Translations under genes and position numbers: made by a program
DNA from: a virus
Reading direction: 5' to 3' (one strand)
IMG/VR virus record: IMGVR_UViG_3300045049_000234
Location: 1-64,000 of that record
DNA: 64,000 nt
Notes under the pieces: generated by a model
What the model saw: only the letters and a program-made list of their open reading frames with translations
Databases searched by the model: none
What the model was told of the DNA's origin: nothing
Shown here: positions 7,327-16,400 of the stretch, piece after piece
How positions within the stretch are numbered: the first letter of the stretch is position 1
Layout of the letters: every line of letters begins with the position of its first letter

Positions 7327-7849
7327 GGCCGCCCCCGTGCTTGGGGCAATACCACCCGCCGTTGCGCGGCGTCCATCCGTCGCGGGTCATCGCGGCCATG
7401 GCGTTGCTGGTGATCAGACGGCTGCCGTCCACCCACTCCAGGATCTGAATGCATACGTGGTCGGCGCACATCAGCCGGTGCTCGTACTTGATCGCGATGT
7501 GATGGTCCGGCGGGTCGGCAGACGGCGGATCGGCCATGGCGCGCTTGGGCATCAGGTCCGGATGGTCGGACCGCCGGTCGTCCTTGCGGATGTCGATCCA
7601 GACTTCGTACTCACCGGACTCGGCGTTGAACTGGTAGACGGTCATGGACTCGCGGAACGTGCCGTCGTTGCCGTACCCGCGACCACGGCCAAGGTAGTCC
7701 TTGTTGAACCGCAGGTAATGGCACACGGCGTTCTGCACCTGGCCGATGTGCCGGTGCGTCTTGAACTCCGGCCGCCGCGACCGGATCATCGTGGCGAACG
7801 GCGGCGTGACAGGCGCCTTCACCGCGCTACTCTTCGTCGTCATCGTCAT
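7310..7849 (-). CDS. hypothetical protein, 179 aa
   Basis: Start at the ATG at 7849 is uncertain; another ATG follows at 7843 and an in-frame one lies at 7867. The middle holds a beta-rich segment (TVYQFNAESGEYEVWIDI), and the C-terminal half has Cys/His residues and ends WYCPKHGGGHD. Unrecognised. Confidence 0.65.
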   Translation of the reverse strand: MTMTTKSSAVKAPVTPPFATMIRSRRPEFKTHRHIGQVQNAVCHYLRFNKDYLGRGRGYGNDGTFRESMTVYQFNAESGEYEVWIDIRKDDRRSDHPDLMPKRAMADPPSADPPDHHIAIKYEHRLMCADHVCIQILEWVDGSRLITSNAMAAMTRDGWTPRNGGWYCPKHGGGHDREE

Positions 7850-8225
7850 CCCATGCGCTGCGGACACCGGGGCGGGTGTCGATGATCCCGCCCGCGCGAG
7901 ACGTGGTCTTGGCGTCCGCGATCCACGGCGGGCGTCCCTGCTCGTTCAAGGCCTTCCGGGGGTTGTTCGGGTTCAGCCCGTGCGTGTACGACCACGGGCA
8001 TCCCTCGCCACGGCAGTAGTACTCGATGGCGCTGTCGCACGGCATGCAGGACATCCACTGCTGCGTCCCGTCGGCGCGCGTGCGCGGCCACGTATGACAC
8101 GTCAGGTCCCACACGATATCCGCGCCGCCGCACAGCGGGCACGTCACCGGGACGTCCGGCCACACCGGTTCGGGACGCGGCGCGGCGGCGGGACGCCTGC
8201 GCGCCCGGCGGAATGCGCCGCTCAT
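7827..8225 (-). CDS. Cys-rich hypothetical protein, 132 aa
   Basis: ATG at 8225 follows closely on the upstream stop at 8245. Basic N-terminus, then CPLCGG, SCMPCD and YYCRGEGCPW, consistent with two zinc-binding ribbons. Ends in an acidic tail (DDDDDEE). Function unknown. Confidence 0.7.
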   Translation of the reverse strand: MSGAFRRARRRPAAAPRPEPVWPDVPVTCPLCGGADIVWDLTCHTWPRTRADGTQQWMSCMPCDSAIEYYCRGEGCPWSYTHGLNPNNPRKALNEQGRPPWIADAKTTSRAGGIIDTRPGVRSAWDDDDDEE

Positions 8226-8244
8226 TTGCGTTCCATGGGATCGA

Positions 8245-9330
8245 TCACAGCAGTCCATTCCGATACAGCGTCTGCCACGCGGTTTCACGGATGACGGGGT
8301 CCGGGTCGCGCAGCCTACGGCGCAGGTCGTCGGCACCGGCGGCGGTGAGTCCGGACGGGGCGAGCCGTTCCCCCTCCGCTCGCGCCACCGCCTGCGCCGC
8401 TGCGCTGCGCCGCTCGCAGTGCGAGCACCCTGGCCTGTACGTGATGTACCCCGTGTGGTCGTGCCGCGCCGGACACTGCTTCGCGTGGTCGGCCAGCAAC
8501 GCCTCGGCATGCGAACGGCTGCTCGACTCGGCGTACGCGGGACACTTCTTGCACGACCACCGGTAGGGATTGCGCTGGCCCGGCACGTAGTAGACGCCGT
8601 CGGTGGATGCATGCGGCGCCTTGGTCGTCTTGCGAGCCTTCGACGGGATGGGCATCGCCGCGAGAATCCGATCGGTGAGGAACTGGGCCGGGTTCTCCAT
8701 CCACGCCGGTCCGGCGTCCTGTTGCGCGCACGTGATGCACGGGCACTTATCCGGCGGCGGGTACGGGTCCTTCTGTCCGCTGACTTTCTCGCGCAGGCAT
8801 GCCGCGCACTTGTCGGCGTACCCGGCGTGGTGATGGCCCCGGTGGTGCAGATCCTCAAGCGTGCCGCAATAGAAGCTGACGTACGGCATGACCTCGGCGC
8901 ACTCCTGGTGCGCGAACACCGGCCCGTACGCGGTCACACGCGCATGAGGCGTGTCGGTGAGCTGAAGGAATTTGTCCCGCTGCACCAGGTCAACCAGGTC
9001 GTGCATGCCGCACACGGGGCACTGACCGGCCACGGGATCGGGCGCGGACATCGTGTGGACCTGCTCCTGCCACCGGCGTTCCGCCTCGGCCTTCGCCTCG
9101 GCCGCCGCCTTGATCGCGGCGACTTCCGCGCGATCGAGTGCGCGGCGCCGTGAACGCATGACGGTTGCGCCGACCTGCGCACCGCTGATCGTGGCCACGA
9201 GGCCGAATTCGAGGGGCGCGGGCGGGTGGAGCACGCCGGTTCCGTCCAGGATGCCGTTCGTGATCGCCGTCAGGGATATTCCGCCCTGCACCCACAGCCA
9301 CGTCCGCGCGGGGACGTCGCGCAGGCTCAT
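8245..9330 (-). CDS. membrane-anchored Cys-rich protein, 361 aa
   Basis: An N-terminal hydrophobic region (about 12-60) contains one or two membrane segments, followed by an Ala/Glu/Arg coiled coil (65-95). The remaining 260 residues hold several Cys4-type clusters (CPVCGMHD, CAACLREK, CPCITC, CKKC, CSHC). The ATG overlaps the stop of a 31-codon leader gene (ATGA). No family recognised. Confidence 0.75.
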   Translation of the reverse strand: MSLRDVPARTWLWVQGGISLTAITNGILDGTGVLHPPAPLEFGLVATISGAQVGATVMRSRRRALDRAEVAAIKAAAEAKAEAERRWQEQVHTMSAPDPVAGQCPVCGMHDLVDLVQRDKFLQLTDTPHARVTAYGPVFAHQECAEVMPYVSFYCGTLEDLHHRGHHHAGYADKCAACLREKVSGQKDPYPPPDKCPCITCAQQDAGPAWMENPAQFLTDRILAAMPIPSKARKTTKAPHASTDGVYYVPGQRNPYRWSCKKCPAYAESSSRSHAEALLADHAKQCPARHDHTGYITYRPGCSHCERRSAAAQAVARAEGERLAPSGLTAAGADDLRRRLRDPDPVIRETAWQTLYRNGLL

Positions 9331-9422
9331 CGGCGCCGTCCGCGCGCGGTGTTCTTTGCGTGCGAAGGATCAGCATGTACGCTGGTCGCGTCGGGGTCAG
9401 TCATCGTAGGGGTGGTCTGCAT
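9327..9422 (-). CDS. 31-aa leader ORF
   Basis: GGAGG is followed nine bases later by the ATG at 9422, opening MQTTPTMTDPDATSVH and ending in an Arg-rich tail. The stop overlaps the next ATG as ATGA. With a promoter at 9465-9493 and a good ribosome site it is probably translated, perhaps only to couple expression of the 361-aa gene. Confidence 0.6.
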   Translation of the reverse strand: MQTTPTMTDPDATSVHADPSHAKNTARGRRR

Positions 9423-9464
9423 CCTCGGGGTTCCTCCATCGGCGGCGGGTGCGCCGTGGGCACT

Positions 9465-9493
9465 AGGTTACGCGTCCCGCATAGCGTAGTCAA
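9465..9493 (-). promoter_or_regulatory. sigma-70-type promoter of the left minus-strand operon
   Basis: TTGACT, 17-base spacer beginning ACGCTA, then TAACCT on the minus strand. It sits between the divergent left operon and the virion operon. I see no comparable promoter for the plus strand here. Confidence 0.65.
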
Positions 9494-9506
9494 TGGGAAT
9501 GGATGG

Positions 9507-9725
9507 GTGGACACGGTCGTGGAAATCCCTCTGCGCCGCAAATACACCACGCGCAAGGTGGTCAAGCAGGTATCTGCGAAGAACGGCGGCAACACGGCGT
9601 CGCTCAACCGCCAGCGCGCCAAGCATCTGCCTTCCATGAAGCCCAAGACAGCGCCACCCCCGGTCGCGCCCCCCATGCTCGTCATGGACGGGGGCACCGG
9701 CAAGCACCGGTGGTCGCGTGGCTGA
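9507..9725 (+). CDS. small basic protein, 72 aa
   Basis: First plus-strand gene of the late operon. GTG starts at 9507 and 9519 are both possible. The product is basic (RRKYTTRKVVKQ) with a Pro-rich tail. The stop overlaps the start of the HTH gene. Nucleic-acid binding is plausible; not recognised. Confidence 0.55.
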   Translation: MDTVVEIPLRRKYTTRKVVKQVSAKNGGNTASLNRQRAKHLPSMKPKTAPPPVAPPMLVMDGGTGKHRWSRG

Positions 9726-10215
9726 CCTGAACGACCTGCGCCGGTGGGCGGTGGCCTCGTACCGGCTGCGCGCCATCGACGCCGCCGAACGCCGCCGCAT
9801 CAGGGACCTAGCGGGGGTCACCCGCGCCACACTGGCGGAACTGCTCGGCGTGTCGTGGGACCGCGTGCGCGCGTACGAGAGCGGGGATCGCACCAGCAAC
9901 CCCACCGGCGAGGACGCCGCGCGCTACCTGGACGCACTGGACGCGATGTCGGCCCCCTACGCCACGGCGATGGACCCGGAACAGCGCGCGGATATCCGGG
10001 CGCGGTTCGACCAGTACCAGAAGGACTATCCGGTGGAAGTGTGCGAGCACTGCCGGGGCATCCACCCCCGCGCGTGCCCGCGCGTCAAACGCGTCGTCTA
10101 CGACGACCACCGCCGGGTGACCGAGGTCGAATACTGGCCGGACGAGGCGTGGTCGAAAGACCACGTGATATTCCCGGACGGCCCCGAGATGATGGACGGC
10201 GATGGCGAGGATTAA
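9718..10215 (+). CDS. XRE-type HTH protein with Cys/His motif, 165 aa
   Basis: GTG start overlaps the preceding stop. Residues ~25-65 form a Cro/CI-type helix-turn-helix (TLAELLGVSWDRVRAYESG). A possible metal site, CEHCRGIHPRACPR, lies at ~103-116. Its place at the head of the virion operon suggests a late-gene regulator, which is inference. Confidence 0.75.
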   Translation: MADLNDLRRWAVASYRLRAIDAAERRRIRDLAGVTRATLAELLGVSWDRVRAYESGDRTSNPTGEDAARYLDALDAMSAPYATAMDPEQRADIRARFDQYQKDYPVEVCEHCRGIHPRACPRVKRVVYDDHRRVTEVEYWPDEAWSKDHVIFPDGPEMMDGDGED

Positions 10216-10435
10216 CGGCCACGGCCCGCAGGCGTACGTGGAGTCGGACACACGGCCGCCGCGCCTGCCGTACGTACTGCTGTGCCACACGTCCGGCGCG
10301 CGGTGCGGCCGTGTGTGGACCGTCAACAAGCTCAGCGAGTGGCGCCCCGCCGTCGAATCGCGCATCGCGCACGAGAAGGTGTGCACCGTACATCCGTTGC
10401 CGATCCTCGCACTGCCGGGGGACATGATCACGTAG
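10202..10435 (+). CDS. hypothetical protein, 77 aa
   Basis: Overlaps the HTH gene by 14 bases. Contains three Cys (CHTSGARC, VCTV) and a short Trp-containing strand (RVWTVNKLSEW). Possibly a small beta domain. Not recognised. Confidence 0.6.
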   Translation: MARINGHGPQAYVESDTRPPRLPYVLLCHTSGARCGRVWTVNKLSEWRPAVESRIAHEKVCTVHPLPILALPGDMIT

Positions 10436-10442
10436 GGGGTCT

Positions 10443-13400
10443 ATGCCGCTGCCTGGAGACCTCAACACGATCACGGTCACCGCGACCTATCCGGACGGCA
10501 GCGGCAACCCCCTGTTCGGGTACGTCACGTTCACCCCGTCCACCGACCTGACCGACTCCACGGGCCACGTGATCGTGCGCGCCGCGCCGGTCCAGGCGAC
10601 CCTCGTACGCGGTTCCATCAGCATCCTGCTCGCGTGCACCGACAACAGCACTCTGAGCCCGTCGGGCTGGTACTGGATCGTCACGGAAGTGGTCGGCAAC
10701 TCCACGGGCAACCTGGCCACCCGGACGTACAACGTCCTGCTGCCCCATTCGCTCGGCACCACGGTTGACCTCGCGTCCCTGGCGCCGGTGACTCCGGGGC
10801 CGCCGGTGTCCACGCTGTACGGCGTGCTGGCGTCCGGGAACACGAACAACTGGCTGTCCAGCCAGATCTTCAACGGCGCCATCCAGATCCCCACCGGCGC
10901 CGCCAGCGGCGACGTGCTGACATCCGACGCCAGCGGCAACGCCACGTGGCAGCCCGCCACCGGCGGCATCCAGCCGCCTGCGGGAGACATCGGCGGCACG
11001 CTGACGGCGCCCACCGTGCGGTCCACCCACCTGACATCCCCGCTGCCGATCGCACAGGGCGGCACGAGCGGCGGCACGCAGCAGGCCGCGATCACCGCGC
11101 TGACGGGCGCGCAGACCGCCGGGACGTATCTGCGCAGCGACGGCACGAACGCGGCGATGTCCGCCATCCAGGCGGGCGACGTGCCCACCTTGAACCAGTC
11201 CACCACGGGCACTGCCAGCAACGTCACGGGCACCGTGGCCATCAACCACGGCGGCACCGGGCAGACGACGCAGCAGGCGGCGATCACTGCACTTACCGGT
11301 ACTCAGACGTCCGGTCGCTACCTGCGCAGCGACGGGACCAACGCGTCGCTATCCGCCATCCAAGCCGCTGACGTTCCGACACTGAACCAGTCCACGACCG
11401 GGACCGCCGCAGGGCTGAGCGCCACGCTTGCCATCGGCTCCGGCGGCACCGGGCAGACCACGGCCGCAGCCGCGTACAACGCGCTGTCGCCGATGACCAC
11501 GACCGGGGACATCGAGTACGAGTCCGGCGCGAACACCGCTGCACGGCTGCCCGGCAACACCAGCGCGACCAAGAACTTCCTGACGCAGACCGGCACCGGC
11601 TCCGCATCGGCGGCGCCCGCGTGGGGCACGATCGCCGCAGGCGACCTGCCGACGGCCAGTACGAGCGCGTTCGGCGCGGTGGAGTTCGAAAGCGCAGTCG
11701 GGAACCTTCAGCCGCAGGGCACTGCCGCACTGGGCGCCAACAACCGCGTCCCGGACTCGGGGCACGTCCATCCGTACCCGGCGTGGGTGTTCAGCGTACT
11801 GGCGGCCGGTGCCAAGGGCGATGGGAAGATCAGTAACACCGGCGCCACCAACGGAACCGCGACGGTGACCATCGGCGAGTCGGTACTCACCCAGGCGGAT
11901 GTCGGCAAAGCCGTCATGGTGAAGAACGCCCTGAACAACAACAACACCACCGGGCAGACCACCAGCGTCGGCACCATCACGACGGTGAACAGCGCGACGA
12001 GCTTCACTGCTACGTGGAACACCACCCCCACGCAGACGGCGACCGGGTTGCAAGTGCTGTGGGCGACGGACGACACCAGCGCCATCCAGACGGCCATCAC
12101 CAATGCCAACACCTACGCGCAGAACCACGGTGGTTACGCAGAGGTCTACTTCCCGCCGGGCGCCGGGTTGTACTACGGCGTTGCGGGCACACTGAAGAAC
12201 ACCGACGGCACCAACGCCGTGTACAACTCGCAGTTGACCATCCCGGTCAACGCCGAGAGGAACAACGGCGTCACGCTGGTGTTCCGTGGCCCCGAAGACG
12301 CCGGGCAGACGCGGTATTGGAACAGCGACTACCCGATTTGGAACGGCGGCATCCAATCATTCGGATGCTTCACCACGTCCGGGAACCAAACGACGTCGAT
12401 CAACAACGGCGGCAATCCCTCGGTGATCGGCGGCCCCACGGGCAAGTTCAACTACGGCGTATTGCAAGGCGCTAACACCACGCCCACGTACAGCAACACC
12501 TGCGTGGTGTTCCAGGATTTCACGATCCTGACCACGCATGTAAACGCCGGGTGGACGTACAGCGCGGCGAACATGTTCGGTGTCGCGCGGTTCCACGCAA
12601 AGAACTTCACATACGGCACCAACGGTACTGTGCAGTTTTACCTGTACAGCCCGAACCTCGGCGACTTCACCAACGTCCCGCTACTGGCCGGTGGCCTGTC
12701 CATCGGCATCCTGATGCCGTCCAACGGCAACAACGCGTCCAACTACTTGCAGAACGTGGTGTGCAACGGCGGGTACACGTTTGCTTTGTTCGCCACCGAG
12801 CACACCGTGGGCAACGGGTGCACGTTGCTGTACTGCTGGTCGGGCTTTTGTCCGGTGGGCAGCTACGGCGACTCGGCCGGTTCCGGTACCGTGTCCGCGC
12901 TGCACGCGATGTACTTTGATCAGCTCTGCGTCGAATCGTGCACATATCACGTGAACATCATCGGCGCGGGGGCGAGCGCGGTAGGTCCCATCGTTCACGC
13001 GGTGCTGGATACGGAGGGTACCGTCCAATTCCGCGACGCGGTGGGCGGCACGCTGGCGAACACGGGTGCCGGTCTGGCCGCCGCACTGGGCACCATCCGG
13101 TTGGCCGGATCGTCCACGTCGATCACCATCCAGACCGGTACCGGCGCGGGCGGCCTGGGTACCGGCCTGGTGATCATCAAGGAACAAGTGTTGCCAGGCG
13201 TGCCGAGTTCCGGCATCCCGACGCTGGTGGACGGAACGGCCGTATCCAACACGCTGTGGCGCCCGGCGACGGTGTACCTGTCAGGGGGCACGAACGTCAC
13301 GAACGTCGCCGTATCCCGGCTCGCTGGCGGCGTGAATACGGTAGCAACGACGAACGTCATTACTCAGACCGCTGCGCCGATCCCGGCTAATACGCCGATC

Positions 13401-13478
13401 CGCCTTGGTCCGGGCCAGTGGATCAAGGTGACGACGAGCGCCGGGACACTGCCCACCGCCGTGTGGGTACTCGACTAG
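10443..13478 (+). CDS. tail fibre/spike protein with repeats and beta-helix, 1011 aa
   Basis: Starts after an AGGGGG site. Residues 1-110 form a Fn3/prealbumin-like N-terminal domain. Two ~65-residue repeats follow (QAAITALTG, TYLRSDGTNA, NQSTTGTA, NHGGTGQTT), typical of phage fibre shafts. Residues ~440-720 resemble a pectate-lyase-type beta-helix (WATDDTSAIQTAITNAN, VYFPPG), and the C-terminus is beta-rich. It probably binds or degrades host surface polysaccharide. Its position upstream of the portal gene, far from the other tail genes, is unusual. Confidence 0.8.
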   Translation: MPLPGDLNTITVTATYPDGSGNPLFGYVTFTPSTDLTDSTGHVIVRAAPVQATLVRGSISILLACTDNSTLSPSGWYWIVTEVVGNSTGNLATRTYNVLLPHSLGTTVDLASLAPVTPGPPVSTLYGVLASGNTNNWLSSQIFNGAIQIPTGAASGDVLTSDASGNATWQPATGGIQPPAGDIGGTLTAPTVRSTHLTSPLPIAQGGTSGGTQQAAITALTGAQTAGTYLRSDGTNAAMSAIQAGDVPTLNQSTTGTASNVTGTVAINHGGTGQTTQQAAITALTGTQTSGRYLRSDGTNASLSAIQAADVPTLNQSTTGTAAGLSATLAIGSGGTGQTTAAAAYNALSPMTTTGDIEYESGANTAARLPGNTSATKNFLTQTGTGSASAAPAWGTIAAGDLPTASTSAFGAVEFESAVGNLQPQGTAALGANNRVPDSGHVHPYPAWVFSVLAAGAKGDGKISNTGATNGTATVTIGESVLTQADVGKAVMVKNALNNNNTTGQTTSVGTITTVNSATSFTATWNTTPTQTATGLQVLWATDDTSAIQTAITNANTYAQNHGGYAEVYFPPGAGLYYGVAGTLKNTDGTNAVYNSQLTIPVNAERNNGVTLVFRGPEDAGQTRYWNSDYPIWNGGIQSFGCFTTSGNQTTSINNGGNPSVIGGPTGKFNYGVLQGANTTPTYSNTCVVFQDFTILTTHVNAGWTYSAANMFGVARFHAKNFTYGTNGTVQFYLYSPNLGDFTNVPLLAGGLSIGILMPSNGNNASNYLQNVVCNGGYTFALFATEHTVGNGCTLLYCWSGFCPVGSYGDSAGSGTVSALHAMYFDQLCVESCTYHVNIIGAGASAVGPIVHAVLDTEGTVQFRDAVGGTLANTGAGLAAALGTIRLAGSSTSITIQTGTGAGGLGTGLVIIKEQVLPGVPSSGIPTLVDGTAVSNTLWRPATVYLSGGTNVTNVAVSRLAGGVNTVATTNVITQTAAPIPANTPIRLGPGQWIKVTTSAGTLPTAVWVLD

Positions 13479-13492
13479 AACAAGGGGGTGTC

Positions 13493-16400
13493 GTGGTCGC
13501 CAACGCCCGCAATGTCGCACGCGCACTACGACCCGTCACCAAGGCTGGTCCGGGCGGCGCGCGCCAGGGCGCCGTGCCGCAGATGGGCCAGCCGTATGTC
13601 GGCAGTGTTTCACCGTTCGCGATGGAATCGCAGCCGGGTGGTTCGTGGGCGAACGCATACGGCGGTTTCCTGCCCCGTCCGCCGGATGCGTTCACACAGG
13701 GCGCGTTCGGCCCGTTCCAGCCTATTTACCCGGTCCCGGTGGACGCGCCGCCGTCGGAGGACGCGCAGCGCGCCGAGCCGCGCCGGTGGCAGTACGAGGT
13801 CGGATATAACCTGCCTGTCGGCCAGCCCGGCAGCGAGGGGCTCAAGCTGGCCGACTTCGGCACGCTCAAAACGCTGGCCGACTTGTACTCGGTGGCGCGT
13901 GCGTGCATCCAACTGCGCAAGGCGGAGGTGCGCGGCCTGGAGTGGGACATCACGCCCACCAAGGAAGCGTCCAAGGCAATGCGCGGCGACAAGGCCGCCA
14001 TGAAGGACTTCGGTTCCCGTCGCGGCGAGGCCGTCAAGTTCTTCAACAAGCCGGACCCGGACTACTTCACCTGGAATACGTGGCTTGACGCGCTGCTGGA
14101 ACAGATCTTCGTGTTCGACGCGCTCGCGCTGCTCATTCAGCCCAAGTGGTCGCGCGGCACCGGCAAGGGACTGCTGGGCAGCGACCTGGATTCGCTCCAG
14201 CTCATCAGCGGCCCGACCATCCGCCCGCTGCTGGACATGCGCGGCGGCAAGCCGCGTCCCCCGGCCCCCGCCTATCAGCAGTACCTGTACGGCGTGCCGC
14301 GCAGCGACCTGATGACGGTGGTCACGGGACGCGACCTGGAGGAGTCCGGGCTCACCGGTTCACAGTGGACACAGTTCCGTGGCGACCAGCTCCTGTACAT
14401 CCCGATGGAACCGCGCCGCGAAACGCCGTACGGGTTCCCGCCCATCGAGCGCGCCTTGATCCCGGTCATGGCGGGGTTGCAGAAGCAGGCTTATCAACTC
14501 GACTTCTTCCGCGAGGGCACCGTCCCGGCGGTGTACATCAGCCCCGGCGGCGCGAACAGCAACCTGACGCCGAACCAGATCCGCGAACTCCAGGACGCAC
14601 TGAACGCCATCGCGGGCGACCCGGCGTACAAGCACAAGATCCTGGTCCTCCCGGCTGACAGCAAGGTGATGCCGCAGAAGCCGATCGAGATCGCCGACCA
14701 GTTCGACGAGATCGTGATGAACCAGGTGTGCATGGCGTTTGATATTCAGCCGATGGAGCTGGGCATCATGCCGAAGGTGTCCACCACCGCGTCCACCGGC
14801 GCGGCGAATCAAATGGCCAAGGCCACCGCCAACATGCACGAGCGCAAGGCCACCAAGCCGCTGTTGAAGTTCCTGGCGGACATCTTCGACTACATCCTTC
14901 AGGACGTGTGCGGGCAGGAGGACATGCAGTTCACGTTCGAGGGATTGGAAGAGGACGAGGACGAGGAGACGCTGACCACGCTGCTCGCCTCGCAGATCAA
15001 CGTCGGCCTGCGGTCGGTGGACGAGGGCCGCGAGGCGCTGGGCCTCCAGCCGTGGAGCCTGCCGGAGACGTCCGATCCGCTATGGGGCACCCCGACGGGC
15101 GCCGTCCCGCTCGGTCAGATCGGCCAGCAGGGCGAACCCGCGCCGGGTCAGCAGCCGAACGCGAACAACCCGGCGACCAACGCCCCCGGTGCGCAGCAGG
15201 GGCAGGCCAAGCCGGGCAACGCCGGGCAGAGTCCCGGCCACGACGCGGCGGAGGCGTCCACGCAGTCCAAACCGTCCGCCCCGGCGGGATCGGGTGCGGC
15301 CAGCTCATCCAAGCCCGCGTCCGGCGGATCGTCGTCGCAACCCGCGAAGAAAGGGACCGCCGCGCAGATCGCCAAGGCGGCGTCCCATCAGTCGCGGCGT
15401 GACGAGCACGTGGCGGCGGCGACGGGCGCGCTGGCGGATCGGCTGCGCGAGGTCGCGACCTCGTTCGAGCGCGGCGAGGTGACGGCGCCCCACGCGCTAG
15501 ACACGGCCGTGGCGGCGCTGGCCGCCGGGTATCGCCGGGTGATGACGGACGCGGCGCGCCACGCCCGCAGCGACCACCCGGTGACCGCCGTCAAGGACGA
15601 GGGCGACGACGCGTACGAGTATGTGGACCCGTCGGTGGAATCCGCCGCGACACAGCGCGCGGAAGGACAGCGGACCTACCTCATGGGTTTGCTGATGACG
15701 CTCGCGTCCGGCAAGTCGGTGGACGATCTCTCGTCGCGGCTCGACCTGTACACCCGCAGCCTGAACACGGCGTACAACGTCGCGTACGGGCAGACGGTGC
15801 AGGCGGACCACCCGCACTACGAAGTCATCTGGCATCTGGGCGTCGCGGAACACTGCAAGCTGTGCATCGACCGCGACGGCAAGGTGTTCACGTTCGACTC
15901 GTTGCCGGGATGGCCCGGCGACGGCGGGTTCGGCGGCATGGGCGCGGTGTGCCTGGGCGGCCCCAACTGCCACTGTTCGTTGGAGTACCGGCAGCCGGGG
16001 GCCGAATCGCTGTACGGGCACAACACGCAGCGCCCGGACTCGGTGGGCTACTACCGACAGCAGCTCGACGACATCACGGCGGCGCGCGAACAGGCGGCGG
16101 CGGCGCGTGAGGACTTCCTGGGTTCGATCCCGGCGGCCCCCGCGATGCGCGCGTCCACCCGCGACCAGATCCGCCGCGAGCTGGCGGACCTCCAGAACCG
16201 GCAGATCCGCCAGTCCGGAGGTTATCCGGGCGTGTCGGTGGAACCGTTGGACATCGCCGCCGCTGACGTGGCCGCGCTGGTGCCGGACTGGGCCAAGTCG
16301 CGGTCCGCACAGGCGGAACTGGAAGCGCTCGGTCGGCACCTGCGTAAGGGCCGGTTGATCTCGACGTGGGAGCCGCGCAACATCCCGAACGTGGTGTTGG

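Noticed and set aside
9423-9506. Late promoter on the plus strand
   Set aside because: No TTGAC/TAnnnT pair with suitable spacing on the plus strand; only the minus-strand promoter is clear.
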